From NCBI RefSeq assembly GCF_958450345.1, contig NC_088781.1, forward strand, positions 72,241,240 through 72,305,239: a stretch of 64,000 bases of DNA. Reading direction: 5' to 3'. This document shows positions 11,577-21,842 of this stretch, one piece after another (the stretch's first letter is position 1; each line of letters opens with the position of its first letter). A program made the translations under genes and the position numbers. The notes under the pieces are model-generated. The model was not told where the DNA came from. It did no database searches and saw only the letters and a program-made list of their open reading frames with translations. Source of the stretch: Calliphora vicina (taxonomy: Eukaryota; Arthropoda; Insecta; Diptera; Calliphoridae).

Positions 11577-12243
11577 GTGCGATGACTTGGTTAAAGAAAT
11601 TGAGAAAAGCTGTAATGAAACATGTTCTCTGCAAAATACACGCATGGCACGTTGCAGTCTTAATGGAGGAGGTAGTATTACAACGTCGGCAAATATGGCA
11701 TTTTCACTTGGCGGATTTAATAGTATTAGTGCCTTAGGCGGTAATGTTTCCTCTGTCTGCTCTTCTGTACACGCTTCTAGCAATACAATTGTTTCAGCGT
11801 CGGTTACATCGTTAAGTCAAATTTCTGCAAGTAAAATACGTCCTGTCACTACAGCTGCTGTTGGCGGTTCCATAAATCGCATGTCGCATTCTTTGGGTAA
11901 TAGTTCCACTTCGGTGTACTCCAAACCGAGTCCATCGAATTCGGCCAAAAGTGATTCCGCTCCTGGCCGTGTCAGGTATGAATTTTATTGAACCCCTTAA
12001 ACAGCTAAAACACCTTACCATCAATGAAAATTTCATTTATAGTTCCATTGACCCTTCACAAAGTTTAAATCTTTATAAAGCCACCCAAGGTGGTTATGTG
12101 GTTAAACCACGCGATGAAGCATCTAATAAAGCTGAAGGGCCCTCAAAAGAGGAAATTGAACGCATTGAACGTATATTAAATGAAAATATTCAAAGACCTA
12201 AATTGGCTGGTACTGGTTTAAATAGTTTAGGAAGTGCTACCAG
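11577..12243 (+). pseudogene. Two exons of an unrecognised gene, 5'-broken
   Basis: Exon 1 (to 11975) encodes a Ser/Thr/Gly-rich low-complexity segment after CDDLVKEIEKSCNET. It ends at the donor 'cag|gtatga'. A 67-bp intron ends 'catttatag', and exon 2 (12043-12243) continues in phase: SSIDPSQSLNLYKATQGG ... EEIERIERILNENIQRPK. It ends at the donor 'cag|gtatgtt'. Consistent phase and canonical sites show a real spliced gene. No start codon or acceptor precedes exon 1, which abuts a Harbinger-like terminus, so this copy is truncated. I do not recognise the protein. It lies 3.6 kb upstream of a WDR44-like fragment on the same strand and could be the N-terminal part of that gene (inference). 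Confidence 0.65.
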
Positions 12244-12274
12244 GTATGTTAGTTTTCCTCAAATAACTCATTTA

Positions 12275-12799
12275 GAGCTAGTTTCTGGGATAAAGAGAAT
12301 CTACATTCTTCGCTTAAACCTAAATTAAATTAAAAATTGTGTTTCTCACTTATTGTTTATATGCTATATAATCTAGGTTTAACTGAGCATCATTGGTGAG
12401 TTAAACTTAAGTATAAAATGCCAATGCACAAACTGATGAAAAATAAAATAAACAATTCAGCACAGCAGCTCTTTGTTTGTATTTGCTTTATTAACATCAA
12501 TATAATTTTTAATATACATTTTATATAATTTAATGTCACTTTTTCTTTTAGAAAGTTAAAATTTACAAAAAAAGTTATGTACGCGGTTGCTTTTTCTTAT
12601 AAAATTTAAAGTATTGCCATATTTATATGAAAAATTTTGAAGAGTAAACATGTGATTTGACTGAAAAGTATGGCAATGCTAACAAAATTAATCCACAAGT
12701 GAGAAACACAATCATTTGTTAAATTCCGGCAAAATATGTTTCTGGTTTAATATAACAGCGTGTTAAGCTGAGTTTAACTGACAAGTAAGAAACTAGCTC
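12275..12799. mobile_element. Harbinger-type MITE in the following intron
   Basis: Inverted ends 'gagctagtttct' / 'agaaactagctc' flanked by the 3-bp duplication 'tta' (12272-12274, 12800-12802), the TWA target typical of PIF/Harbinger. An inner inverted pair 'gtgtttctcactt' / 'aagtgagaaacac' follows. No coding capacity. Confidence 0.75.
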
Positions 12800-13847
12800 T
12801 TAGTTACATTAATATGAAACTATTATATCAAAATCAAACGAGAATTAGTTCGGTTTTAATAATTAAAAGAATTTCTAAAAATACAAAATCTGTTGATATC
12901 TTCATAAACTCACAATTTCAATATTTAACCACACAAATATTTACTATACAAATAAACATGCATGCATACATATTTTTGTACTGAATTGCGTTGTTTGTTT
13001 GTTTCTGTTGTTAATTTGAGAGAAAAATAGAAACGCAAATGTTAAAATCTTTACAAAAATATTTATTTAAAAAATAATGACATCAAAGTTATGTTCAATT
13101 ATGTATTTAAATGGCTAAAAATTTCCGATTTTTATAAACATGTTAGAGATATAAGTAAGTAAATTTTACCACTAGTAATTATGAGAATGGTCTAAATCAA
13201 GCAATTAAATTCTTAAAATAAAGGTTGGTTGTCGATACCGCTAAATTACAATTTCAGCTCGATTACCGTTACATTTAAGTCAAACCGAAAATACCGTTAT
13301 CGAAATAACAGCAACAACTATAGCTACCGAAATAAGTCTAAAATACCGTTACCGAAATAATCCTGATTAGCGTTACATTTATCTTTTGACCGTTTTAAAT
13401 CGATAGTTAACCTTGCTTACAATTGAATTATGCACATTCTTTCCTGTTTGGTTCAAACAAGCTTCTGAATTTTCTTTATTCATTGTTCTTTAGTATTATT
13501 AGCGGTCTAAGACACTTTTTAGCCAGCTTTGCTTTATTTAAACGATTATGCAAATATGAACAAATATTTCCATATTGAGCAAATGACGACAATTTCATTT
13601 CTTTTCAACAAAGAATTAGAAATATTTCTCCATGTTTGTATTATTCATAAAAAATGTTCAGCAGAAACATTTTGATGTTTATGCTATTGCATCCTGTAGA
13701 AATATATAATTTCTTAGAAAAGTTTGAAAGGACGAACCGGAATAAAGTACGAGTGGTATATTCGACTGTGCCATATCTTATATACCCTTTGTATGTAAAT
13801 AAATTTTCTTTTTGTGGTATTATGTAAGATATTTTACAAAAGATAAT
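12800..13847. other. Intron-like AT-rich DNA with one small foldback (13221-13412)
   Basis: At 13221-13412 the ends 'aaggttggttgtcgat' and 'atcgatagttaacctt' are imperfect inverted repeats around a cluster of 'taccgttaccgaaata' motifs, like a decayed MITE. A mini-me 5'-end relic occurs at about 13738-13790 ('tattcgactgtgccatatct'). Nothing else was recognised. Confidence 0.5.
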
Positions 13848-14106
13848 CACCCCTATCGCGAATCAATATTTCACATGAAATATTTTCCCTTTTCCTTTTT
13901 TCATTCATCAACTTTGTTCACGTGAAAAAATTCCCCTTGTTGTGAAATTTTTAGATGGAATTTTGTAAACAATAAACAGCTGTTACGAACAAAATCAACT
14001 ATTGTGAATGTAAAGTTCATCGTGATATTCCCGATAGCAATTTTCCGTTCGAGGGAAATGAATATTTCATGGGAACGAAATTTCACATGTTATTGCCGAT
14101 AGGGGT
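13848..14106. mobile_element. Short MITE with 'cacccctatcg' ends
   Basis: Ends 'cacccctatcg' / 'cgataggggtg', flanked by 'aat' on both sides, suggesting a 3-bp duplication (Harbinger-like). The interior has further inverted blocks ('atttcacatg'). No coding capacity. Confidence 0.65.
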
Positions 14107-14670
14107 GAATAAGCCTTTTTCGAAAAAATTAGATATTTTGTGTTAAATGTTGATTTTTGTATGAAATTAATTTTTGCCTGAACCGATTTTACTGATATAT
14201 AATAGTGATAATCTATAAAATCTTACTATGTGTAACATATACATATGTTTTAAAATCCAAAAATTTACTAAATTTTATTCACAAGCAAAATATGACAATT
14301 TTTGTTATCCCTGCATATAAAAAATATTTGATGCTTTAAACCATAGACTAACATAGACCCGAATCAGCTGTTTTTAGCAACATGGCGGAGGCAAACAAAA
14401 AAATTTACGAAAAATTAACAAAAGAAAATGTATAATAAACCACGGTAGATTTAAAAGAGGGACAAACATATAAATTTATCTTTCTATATCTCGTCTCACA
14501 CACTCATCGATTTTTTACTACATTTTATTTTTTCTCTCGCTCTAAGATCTGCCTTAATGGCGGAATTGGAAAAAATGTTAAAAAAAAATGTAAACAAAAC
14601 CATACGGTTCGAAATTACTTGTTTGACAGCTGTCAATGGTCTCTTATCTGTAATAATCTGTGCTTTAAAC
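14107..14670. other. Unassigned AT-rich DNA
   Basis: No feature recognised. The small frames here are not supported. Confidence 0.3.
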
Positions 14671-15409
14671 CATAGTAGAAAAATAGAAGGTAGTTTCATT
14701 CTCTCTTTATTTTTTAAAATTCTACGTCTGACATGCTTAAGGATTTCGTTAAAATAGTAATACCATATTAATTAAAAATTTTCCCATATATTCTTTGAAG
14801 TTTGTGAAAAAATTAATACATAATTTTCATTAATTTGAAGAATATTAAAAAAAATATTTACTATCAAATTGAGATCAAAGGAAAGATTTTCATTTTCAAA
14901 TATTTCAAAGCTAATTACATTATTTTAAGATTTAACAAACATGAGTTGCATTTTCCCCAACTGCGAAAATACCAAATATTTTTGCAAAAACTCAAATGTA
15001 AATTTTTATAAAGTCCCTACATTACCTAACAAACGACAACAGTGGCTGGATGTATGTAAAACTTGTCAGAGGGTGGATTATACAAACCGAACACCAGTTT
15101 TTTAAGCCTTTTGGAACGTTTAAATTAAATTTTTTTAAAATTTAATGAAAATTCTTTGTCAGGTAGCCCAAATTATATAGCGAATGTTAGGAATTGAATC
15201 ATTACCTTCCAACACAACATACTTAATACATTTTTATTTAAATACTAAATTATAAATTACACATTTTTTGTAAAAAATTTCTCTAAAATAAAAATAATTT
15301 TTAGGAATATGGCAACGCTTTTTATAATGCTCACAAAATAAGGAAACTTCAAAAAACCTTATTTGAAAAAAAAAATTTGATTGAAACTACCTTCTATATT
15401 TTTATCATG
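14671..15409 (+). mobile_element. P-superfamily element, internally deleted (copy 1)
   Basis: The right end reads inward as 'catgataaaaatatagaagg', resembling the known P-element terminus (CATGATGAAATAA...). The left end is the variant 'catagtagaaaaatagaagg'. The flanks are 'ctttaaac' and 'ctttaaag', an 8-bp duplication with one change. The interior keeps only the N-terminal THAP coding part, joined directly to the C-terminal 'cagagggtggattatac' segment found in copy 3 (55045-56030). Confidence 0.85.
14941..15105 (+). CDS. THAP-domain mini-ORF of the P-like element (54 aa)
   Basis: Starts MSCIFPNCENTKYFCKNSN, then 'NFYKVPTLPNKRQQWLDVC'. This is the C2CH THAP pattern: Cys-x4-Cys, Pro after FYK, and an invariant Trp. 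Deletion cuts it before the final Cys-x2-His of the domain and adds about 11 out-of-frame residues. P transposases begin with a THAP domain that binds element ends. In Drosophila, truncated P proteins such as KP, which keep that domain, act as repressors. Because the zinc ligands are incomplete here, a repressor role is speculative. The ATG lies 270 bp inside the left end. Confidence 0.6.
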   Translation: MSCIFPNCENTKYFCKNSNVNFYKVPTLPNKRQQWLDVCKTCQRVDYTNRTPVF

Positions 15410-15855
15410 CTTTAAAGTTTAAACTATCGTATTTATTATTCTTATCGGATTGTTTTATATTGAAACTATGTAATTAGGTTTGTATCTTCTACATGTTGAT
15501 TTTTGTACATACATACATACATATGTATATTTATTTATAAATTTTTCTGATTTTCAAAACTAAAATGCTCAAAAGTATATCTGAAATTTTAATTTCAACT
15601 AATATATTCTCTATCTAAATAATTATCTATATTATATTTATGTATATACTGTGGTTGTCAATACAATCAAATCTTTTCCAAATATTCAATTAATAGGTTA
15701 AAATACAGACAAATTATTAAGAAATTAGTATATTTTTTAACAAAAATATAAGAATATAATTGAATTCTGAAAATAGAAAACAAACCAAAAAGTTAGGTTT
15801 CATTTTTACAAAAATTTCTGGCACTTTAGTGACAGTATTTTGTTGGATAGCCTTT
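15410..15855. other. AT-rich DNA between the P-like element and the WDR44 fragment
   Basis: No element ends seen. It could be residual intron of the WDR44-like gene. Confidence 0.3.
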
Positions 15856-16206
15856 TTTATTTCTCGTAAAGAGTGTCTATGCTGTTTCCACCACATTGAC
15901 TTTGTAACGGCCATAGCATTTCATCCTCGCGACGATCGTTACTTCCTCAGTGGCAGTTTAGATGGTAAACTACGTTTATGGAATATACCCGATAAGAAGG
16001 TGGCCTTATGGAATGAAGTTGACGGTCAAACGAAACTAATAACAGCGGCAAACTTTTGCCAAAACGGTCAATTTGCTGTACAATACCGATCAATTGAAAT
16101 ATCATACTCAGATACATGTACGCTCGACACGTGGAAAAAATCGCATAGACCGTAAAATCAGCGGCATTGAACCCATGCCGGGTGAAGATAAAATCTTGGT
16201 TACATC
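15856..16206 (+). pseudogene. WDR44-like WD40 fragment, deleted and frameshifted
   Basis: Encodes ISRKECLCCFHHIDFVTAIA...HPRDDRYFLSGSLDGKLRLW...ALWNEVDGQTKLITAANFCQNG, very close to animal WDR44 (rabphilin-11), a WD40 Rab11-binding protein of endosomal recycling. After 'QFAV' about 11 codons and the frame are lost. The following bases, in another frame, read LKYHTQIHVRSTRGKNR then GIEPMPGEDKILVTS, again WDR44. Homology stops exactly at a MITE at 16207 and does not resume after it. Upstream similarity ends at about 15856 without an acceptor. It is a partial, dead copy or a gene broken by repeats. Confidence 0.85.
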
Positions 16207-16389
16207 CAAGGCGTATTTAACATGGTGACAGCAGTGGCGAATTGAAATAAATACAGGCGAATTCATTTATTTTTTATATATAGAGTTTGACATACGGGCG
16301 AATATTTTTTATATATGTAGTTTGACATTTGTGCGTGCTATTTCTATAATCAGCTGTGCTGCCGATGGCACCTTATTAAATGCACCTTG
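16207..16389 (+). mobile_element. hAT-type MITE, family A ('caaggcgtatttaac')
   Basis: The ends match family A ('caaggcgtatttaac...' / '...aaatgcaccttg'). It sits directly after the WDR44 codons. Left flank 'gttacatc' and right flank 'tgccataa' do not match, so a deletion or rearrangement followed insertion. Confidence 0.8.
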
Positions 16390-16431
16390 TGCCATAATTT
16401 TAAACTAAAGAAAAATATGTTGCCACATACT

Positions 16432-16660
16432 AGGGTTCTATAGTCGAAACAAAAAGTCGACTTTTCGACTTTTGCGATTTAAAAAAATAATTGCTCGAAC
16501 TTTCGACTTTTGGTAACATGAAAAGTCGACTTTCCGAACATTCGACTATTTAGTTAAATCGGCTTCTTCGACTTTTTTAAACTTTATCATTTCTTGTAAA
16601 TTTACATTTATTGATGAGCCTTTTGTAATGTTTAGCAATAAAAGTGATACATATTAAAGA
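16432..16660 (+). mobile_element. 'tagggttctata' hAT-type element, left part
   Basis: Starts 'tagggttctatagtcgaa' followed by many 'aaaagtcga' units, like the complete element at 32143-32656. The right terminus is not found before the next repeat. Confidence 0.6.
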
Positions 16661-16775
16661 CGTGCACAGTTACAACTGTTTGTACAAGTTTCTGTGTGTT
16701 TACTAAAGTGAGTGAGTATTGATGAGTATTCATATTGGTTTTCCTATGTTTCGCACAAGCAAATACTAGGAGATC
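16661..16775. other. Unassigned spacer
   Basis: Short AT-rich segment between two MITE relics; nothing recognised. Confidence 0.3.
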
Positions 16776-17110
16776 AGTGATGTTCAAAAATAAAAATGAA
16801 GATGTATTGGTGAGAGAGCTACCCAGCAAACAAAATGTCAAACCCTTAAAATAAGAACTAAATAAAGAATGTTTAGATTTAGAATTTTTGCCAGATATAA
16901 CCAATTTATGTAATGTAATTTAAATTTTAAGGAAATAAAAGAATATACATTATACGGCCGAATTTCTCTCAAATTTTTTATTTATTTCTGACTTTGTTGT
17001 TTTTGTAATTGAAACGCGTGTGTTTGCTATGCTTCGTCCAAAGACCAACCAACAACAATGCTTAATGAATTTCTGAAAAATGAGACATTTGTTATACTCT
17101 TTTAAAGAGA
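16776..17110 (-). mobile_element. hAT MITE family C ('cagtgatgttca'), truncated
   Basis: Reverse copy of the complete element at 20379-20823, starting with 'cagtgatgttcaaaaataaa'. Similarity fades after about 17100, so the other end is lost. Confidence 0.75.
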
Positions 17111-17338
17111 ATAAGAATATGTGTGTTGTTACTCAGCGCGAAAGCACAATGAAATGAACATCATTGTAGTAGATAAAGATGGAATACAATAAGTAACTTA
17201 TTGTATGATGCAAATAAAAACTCGTGTGTATGATTTATAGAAATTTTACCAACAAATAAGTATGTATGTCTGTTTCTTTATTTGTTTGTGAATTATAGGA
17301 GCCTAAACCACTATAAATATATGTGGTTTAAAAAATTT

Positions 17339-18535
17339 GTGGAACTTTTGAGGAGTAAATAAAGGCTTTTTTATATAAGTATTTGATATTGTTGAAAACC
17401 TTAGGACTTGAAGATTGATGGATATTTTAGTAAAATCAAATAATTTTTTTGGGACGTTATTTACCTAAAAACTTAAAAAAATATAATATGGTGATTTTAC
17501 ATGGAGAAAAATATACAATTTGAATTAATGTAAAATTTTAACGGTTAAAAATATCATAACAAGATTTGGAACTAATATAGACTCAATTATCCTTAAATAA
17601 ACCACATTATAATTTTTAAATTTTTTTATTTTTAAATACCGAAATTCCTAAACCGGGTAAAATGTGTTACAAAAACTGAGTTTTTTTAGAAAAGTGCCTA
17701 CTGTGACGTTATTTACCGTGTGATAGAAAAAAAAAACTTTGTAGATATTTAAGAAGCATATACGGTTATACAAGTATGAAGCTTTTTCGAGGATCGGTGC
17801 TTTGCCTTTTTAGAATTTTTTATTTAAATTGGCCAAGTTTGGATAGGTCTTGGCGGTGTTGTGTCCGCTTAAGTGAGCCAAAATTTACTTTACACGCTTT
17901 TGTATTATACATATAAAAATTTCCGGATCATATAAAAATTGTATATAGTCCCGAAAATTTTTTTCTACAAAAGAAAAAAATATGTGGGCTTTTTTGGGAA
18001 AAAACTTCAAAAATACGGCACTTTTTACATGTTCCAACTTTGGATGCGTTTAACTTTTTTTGGAGACAAGTTAATTGTTAGCAAGTTTTTTTTATTTTAT
18101 TTAGAATTTTATTGCCAATATACATAGGTTATATTTTAGAAACAAAATCGACCCTCCGTAGGCCCGCCATATCTAAAAAACCATAAAAAAATCGAGAAAA
18201 ATAAACGTAAATAACTCTTCAACTAATGGAGATAACCTGCACATGTAAGCGTATTTTTTGTAGATCTTCTTAAGCGCTATTTATATTTTTAATTTCAGCT
18301 CATTCGGATCATAAATGAATTTTTGCCGATTTATTAAAAAAAATGAGAACCGAGGTGACTAACTTTGAGGGGCAACTCACTGGCCCACATTAGCGCTAGG
18401 AAACTGATCAACTGCAAATCAACTCGAAAATACCTCAGCTCCAACTATGAGACATTTTGTAGTAATATCTCCAATAGTTCCCGAGATACCGAATTATTTC
18501 CATAAATAAACGTTTCTAAACAACTGCGTTTTGTT
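17339..18535 (+). repeat. Second copy of the Transib-arm repeat
   Basis: Aligns with 4265-5485 over its whole length, including the 'gcctactgtgacg' heptamer context (17698) and 'gaggatcggtgctttgcc' (17789), but has no transposase and no inverted partner nearby. This shows the arm repeat exists on its own. Confidence 0.8.
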
Positions 18536-18835
18536 CATTTTTAAACATAAATTTTCGCACATACACATCAACTCACCAAAGTTCACTTGTATATTTGTTT
18601 CACCTACAATATTTTATAATACTTGTAGTTACAACAGCTATTTGTGTGCAAAATAGAAGTTTAAGACATACTCAATAGAAAACAATAAACAACTGTTTTT
18701 GTTTTTAAGAGTATAGTGTGTGTGCAAAAGCAAAACCATACAACATTAGTTATACTCATTCTCATATTTATACCCATAGTAACAGCTATGTATATGGTAT
18801 ACTTGTTTTGACAATACTTTAAGTTACACTCTTGC
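18536..18835. other. Unassigned AT-rich DNA
   Basis: No gene or repeat terminus recognised. Confidence 0.3.
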
Positions 18836-19859
18836 ACGTCTATAGTTTCCATCGAACCATTTTCCCCTCACTGAGAGGTGTGGTTCTGTTGGTTGGTCCG
18901 GTTGGTCCGTTAGGGCTCTTTTTAATGTCCGTCCGAAATCCACCAGCGTCTGTTTCCCATATTGGGCGGCTGGTGGTCTGCGTCTGTTTCCCCAGTGGGG
19001 CGGCAGTGTCTCAACACCTGGCAGCAGGTATAAAATGCACCAATAAATTGTCCTATAGGACACAATGGAAGGTCGCAAATTATGCCCCATGTACCCGGTC
19101 GGGGGCTTTATAATCTCCGGGGACCCTACTCCCACAGCGAAGGTTTCGGGCCGTGGTGAGTCGAATGCTACTGCAACCCAGGCTAATCAGGTGATCACAC
19201 CGGGCCAGACTAGTCTGCATGCTACTGGTGTCGCTGGAGGTCGATCTGGTACACCCAGGTTGGCTGAATGTAAAAAGTTTGATGCAATAGGTGGTAGTGA
19301 CCTAAGTGGTGAGGTACCTTTGGATTTCTCTCCTAGTACCTCCAAAGCCGCTAAAGCCCAAGTCGCCAAGGCGGCTAAACCCCCTGTCTCGGGTGCCTCT
19401 AAGGGGGAAGCGACTAAGTCGCCCCTTGCAGATGCCTCCCACTTGCCAATTGTGCGATCAGGTCTAGTGAAGGAATCCTCCTGTCCTGAAGACGCATCAC
19501 CCCTGGCCAACTCCGAATCGAATCCTAGGCAGAAAAACCCTGCTAGAAGGGCTGCTACCTCTAGGCGTTCCGCTTATCGTTTTATTGAGGCACTCGGCTC
19601 TAAAAATGCTGAGGAGCAACAAGCTTTGCTCTCCTGGGCGAAAGCCCATATTGCTGGTCTCAAGACCGCTCCTCCTTCTGCTGAATTACCAGCGGGGCCT
19701 AAACGGCAACGTTCAGAGGAGGATACAACGGTCATGAGCCAGCAACAGGGACCTAAAAGGCCCAAAGCGACACAAAGGTCGTTAGCCAAGTCCTTTAGCG
19801 AGATTGTCAAAGACAATCTTGTCAGGGCGGTTATCGACCGGAGTGCCAATAACGGATCA

Positions 19860-20066
19860 AGTTGCTAATTAATGTAATACATATGTTGGAGTTTAAGTTT
19901 TGACTTTGTTCAATTTTATTTATAATATTTATTTAATTTATATCATAATTATTTTATTTATTTATTTTATACTTAAATTTTTTAATGTAAACTATTTTTT
20001 TAAGTAGAAATTTATAAGCGGTTATGGCCAATAGGCTAGTTTGTTGAAAATAAATAATAATAACAT
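19860..20066 (+). mobile_element. LINE 3'-tail insertion (dead-on-arrival copy)
   Basis: Lies between 'ggatc' and 'agatcc' inside ORF1 and ends in 'aaataaataataataa'. Its core 'aagtagaaatttataagcgg' and 'ttatggccaatag' recur reversed at 54418-54512. Only the 3' end of the parent is present, as with heavily truncated LINE insertions. Confidence 0.7.
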
Positions 20067-20378
20067 AGATCCATATCTCAATTGAATTGGGATATGGTGA
20101 AGCAAAAACTAGTAGGGGTGTTTTGGAAAGTTCTCAAAGAGAACTCAGGCACTCCTCCACAATGCGATGATGCTGGTTGGTACCAGGGTCACGTAAAACT
20201 TATGTCTTGCGTAGATGAACGCTCAGCGTTGCTACTAAAGACTGCCGTCGCATCACTGGGTGAGGTATGGCCGGGGTCTAGGCTTGAGGTGGTATCTGTG
20301 AGTGAGATACCCCGAAAGCCTAGATCCATAGCTAAAATACCAGCTGAGCCATCTAGCCCGGATAATGCAATCTTAAAA

Positions 20379-20823
20379 CAGTGATGTTCACGCCATACAA
20401 CAATTGTTTGAAAAATTTACATACATTTGTTACGCTCTTTTAAAAACTTTTGTTCATTCATCGTTTAGCTCTCGATGAAAACACATGCGACGGAATATTG
20501 CCATTTTTTTCAGACATTTACTAAGCATTGTTGTTGGTTGTTTTTGGACGAAGCATAGCAAACACAAGCGTTTCAATTGCAATTGAACATAAAATAACAA
20601 AGTAAAAAATAAATAAAAAATTAAATAGAATTTAGGCCGTATAATGCATATTTTTTCTTTTCCTTAAAATTTAAATTACATTCATTAAATAAATTGGTTA
20701 TATGTGACAAAAATTCTAAATCTAAACTTTCATTATTTTGTTCTTATTTTAAATGTTTGATATTATGTTTGCTGGGTAGCTCTATCACCAATACATCTTC
20801 ATTTTTATTTTTGAACATCACTG
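20379..20823 (+). mobile_element. hAT MITE family C, complete
   Basis: Perfect ends 'cagtgatgttca' / 'tgaacatcactg' with the 8-bp duplication 'tcttaaaa' (20371-20378, 20824-20831). 445 bp, non-coding. Inserted in the LINE ORF1. Confidence 0.93.
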
Positions 20824-20898
20824 TCTTAAAATGCAATTCCGTTGTAAATTTCCTCGCTCAGTTGCAAATTTCTCTGGAGATTTGACAAAACGGCTTCC

Positions 20899-21322
20899 AA
20901 GGCGAATTCATATAAGGTGTCCTCATTAGCCCAGCTCAAAGTAAATTAATAAAGTAGCGACAGTACTACAACATTTACAAAAACCACAAGCAATTTTGTT
21001 TTTGGTTTAAGGTCTGAGCTGTCAAAGTTGCCTGTTGTTGTTTTTGCTTTTGGGCTTGTTGTATTTTTCGCCACAACAACCACAAGTGAATTGACAGTTC
21101 AGACCAAAGTAAAAAAAATAGTCAGCTGTTCTACTGAGTCTACTTTATTAATTTACTTTGCCAGTACCCTCTTTTTTATTTTAATTCGCCACTGCTGGCA
21201 CCTTGTTAAATACGTCTTGCTCCACACAGAGCTGAATTATACTTTGTGTCTGAATGACGAATGATAAAGTCAACTTGATATGTACCAGGGAACAATTAAA
21301 ATCTGATATGTATAGTACAAGG
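20899..21322. mobile_element. 'caaggcgaatt' MITE carrying a family B MITE (20937-21160)
   Basis: Family B is bounded by 'caaagtaaattaataaagta' and its inverse, with a conserved core containing 'ttttcgccacaacaacc'. The host segment begins 'caaggcgaattcatataagg' and ends near 'ccttgttaaatacgtcttg', matching the broader CAAGGCG group. No clean duplication at this site. Confidence 0.7.
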
Positions 21323-21513
21323 CAAGGTGCATTTAATAAGGTGCCATCGGCAGCACAGCTGATTATAGAAATAGCACGCACAAATGTCAAACTACATATA
21401 TATCAAATATTCGCCCGTACGTCCGTATGTCAAACTCTATATATAAAAAATAAGTGAATTCGCCTGTATTTATTTGAATTCGCTACTGCTGTCACCTTGT
21501 TAAATACGCCTTG
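21323..21513 (-). mobile_element. MITE family A, reverse copy
   Basis: Ends 'caaggtgcatttaataagg' and '...ttaaatacgccttg'. 191 bp. The flanks do not form a clear duplication. Confidence 0.8.
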
Positions 21514-21651
21514 GTCAATCTACATATAAAAAAATACCCGTGAAAATAACAAACTTTTTGAAAAACTTTTTTGTTTTCACTAATTTTGAAGAGAGTAAAT
21601 AAAAAATACTCTCTGAGAATAATTTGAAGCAGAGAATTCAGTGGTTTCTGC

Positions 21652-21842
21652 CAAGGCGTATTTAACTAGGTGACAGCAGTGGCGAATTGAAATAAATACA
21701 GGCGAATTCACTTATTTTTTATATATAGAGTTTGACATACGGACGTACGGGCTAATATTTTTTATGTATGTAGTTTGACATTATCGCGAGCTATTTCTAT
21801 AATCAGCTGTGCTCCCGATGACACCCTTTTAATTACATCTTG
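21652..21842 (+). mobile_element. MITE family A, forward copy
   Basis: Starts 'caaggcgtatttaactagg' and ends in the decayed '...aattacatcttg'. More diverged than the copies at 33-34.7 kb. Confidence 0.75.

Larger units (their letters stand above)
19065..20894 (+). pseudogene. LINE ORF1 protein with DUF4780-like domain, twice interrupted
   Basis: The start MEGRKLCPMYPVGG opens a Ser/Ala/Pro/Lys-rich disordered region (residues 20-200, several SKAAKAQ-like repeats), then basic PKRQRSEED and 'SFSEIVKDNLVRAVIDRS'. After the first insert it resumes in phase: LNWDMVKQKLVGVFWKVL, 'CDDAGWYQGHVKL', 'VWPGSRLEVV', 'RKPRSIAKIPAEP'. That block resembles DUF4780 of dipteran LINE ORF1/gag-like proteins. 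After the hAT insert it continues with CNSVVNFLAQLQ and stops at about 20894. It would package LINE RNA; this copy is dead. Confidence 0.75.
18836..20898 (+). mobile_element. 5' part of a non-LTR retrotransposon (DUF4780-type ORF1), with two inserts
   Basis: A GC-richer block, unlike its surroundings, with a 5' UTR-like stretch (18836-19064) and an ORF1. Inserts are a LINE tail at 19860-20066 and a hAT MITE at 20379-20823; removal of each restores the reading frame. The copy ends near 20898 against a MITE, with no endonuclease/RT. Confidence 0.75.

Noticed and set aside
20379..20823. Reading 20.38-20.82 kb as continuing LINE ORF1
   Set aside because: Perfect hAT ends and 'tcttaaaa' duplication show it is an insert; ORF1 resumes in phase after 20831.
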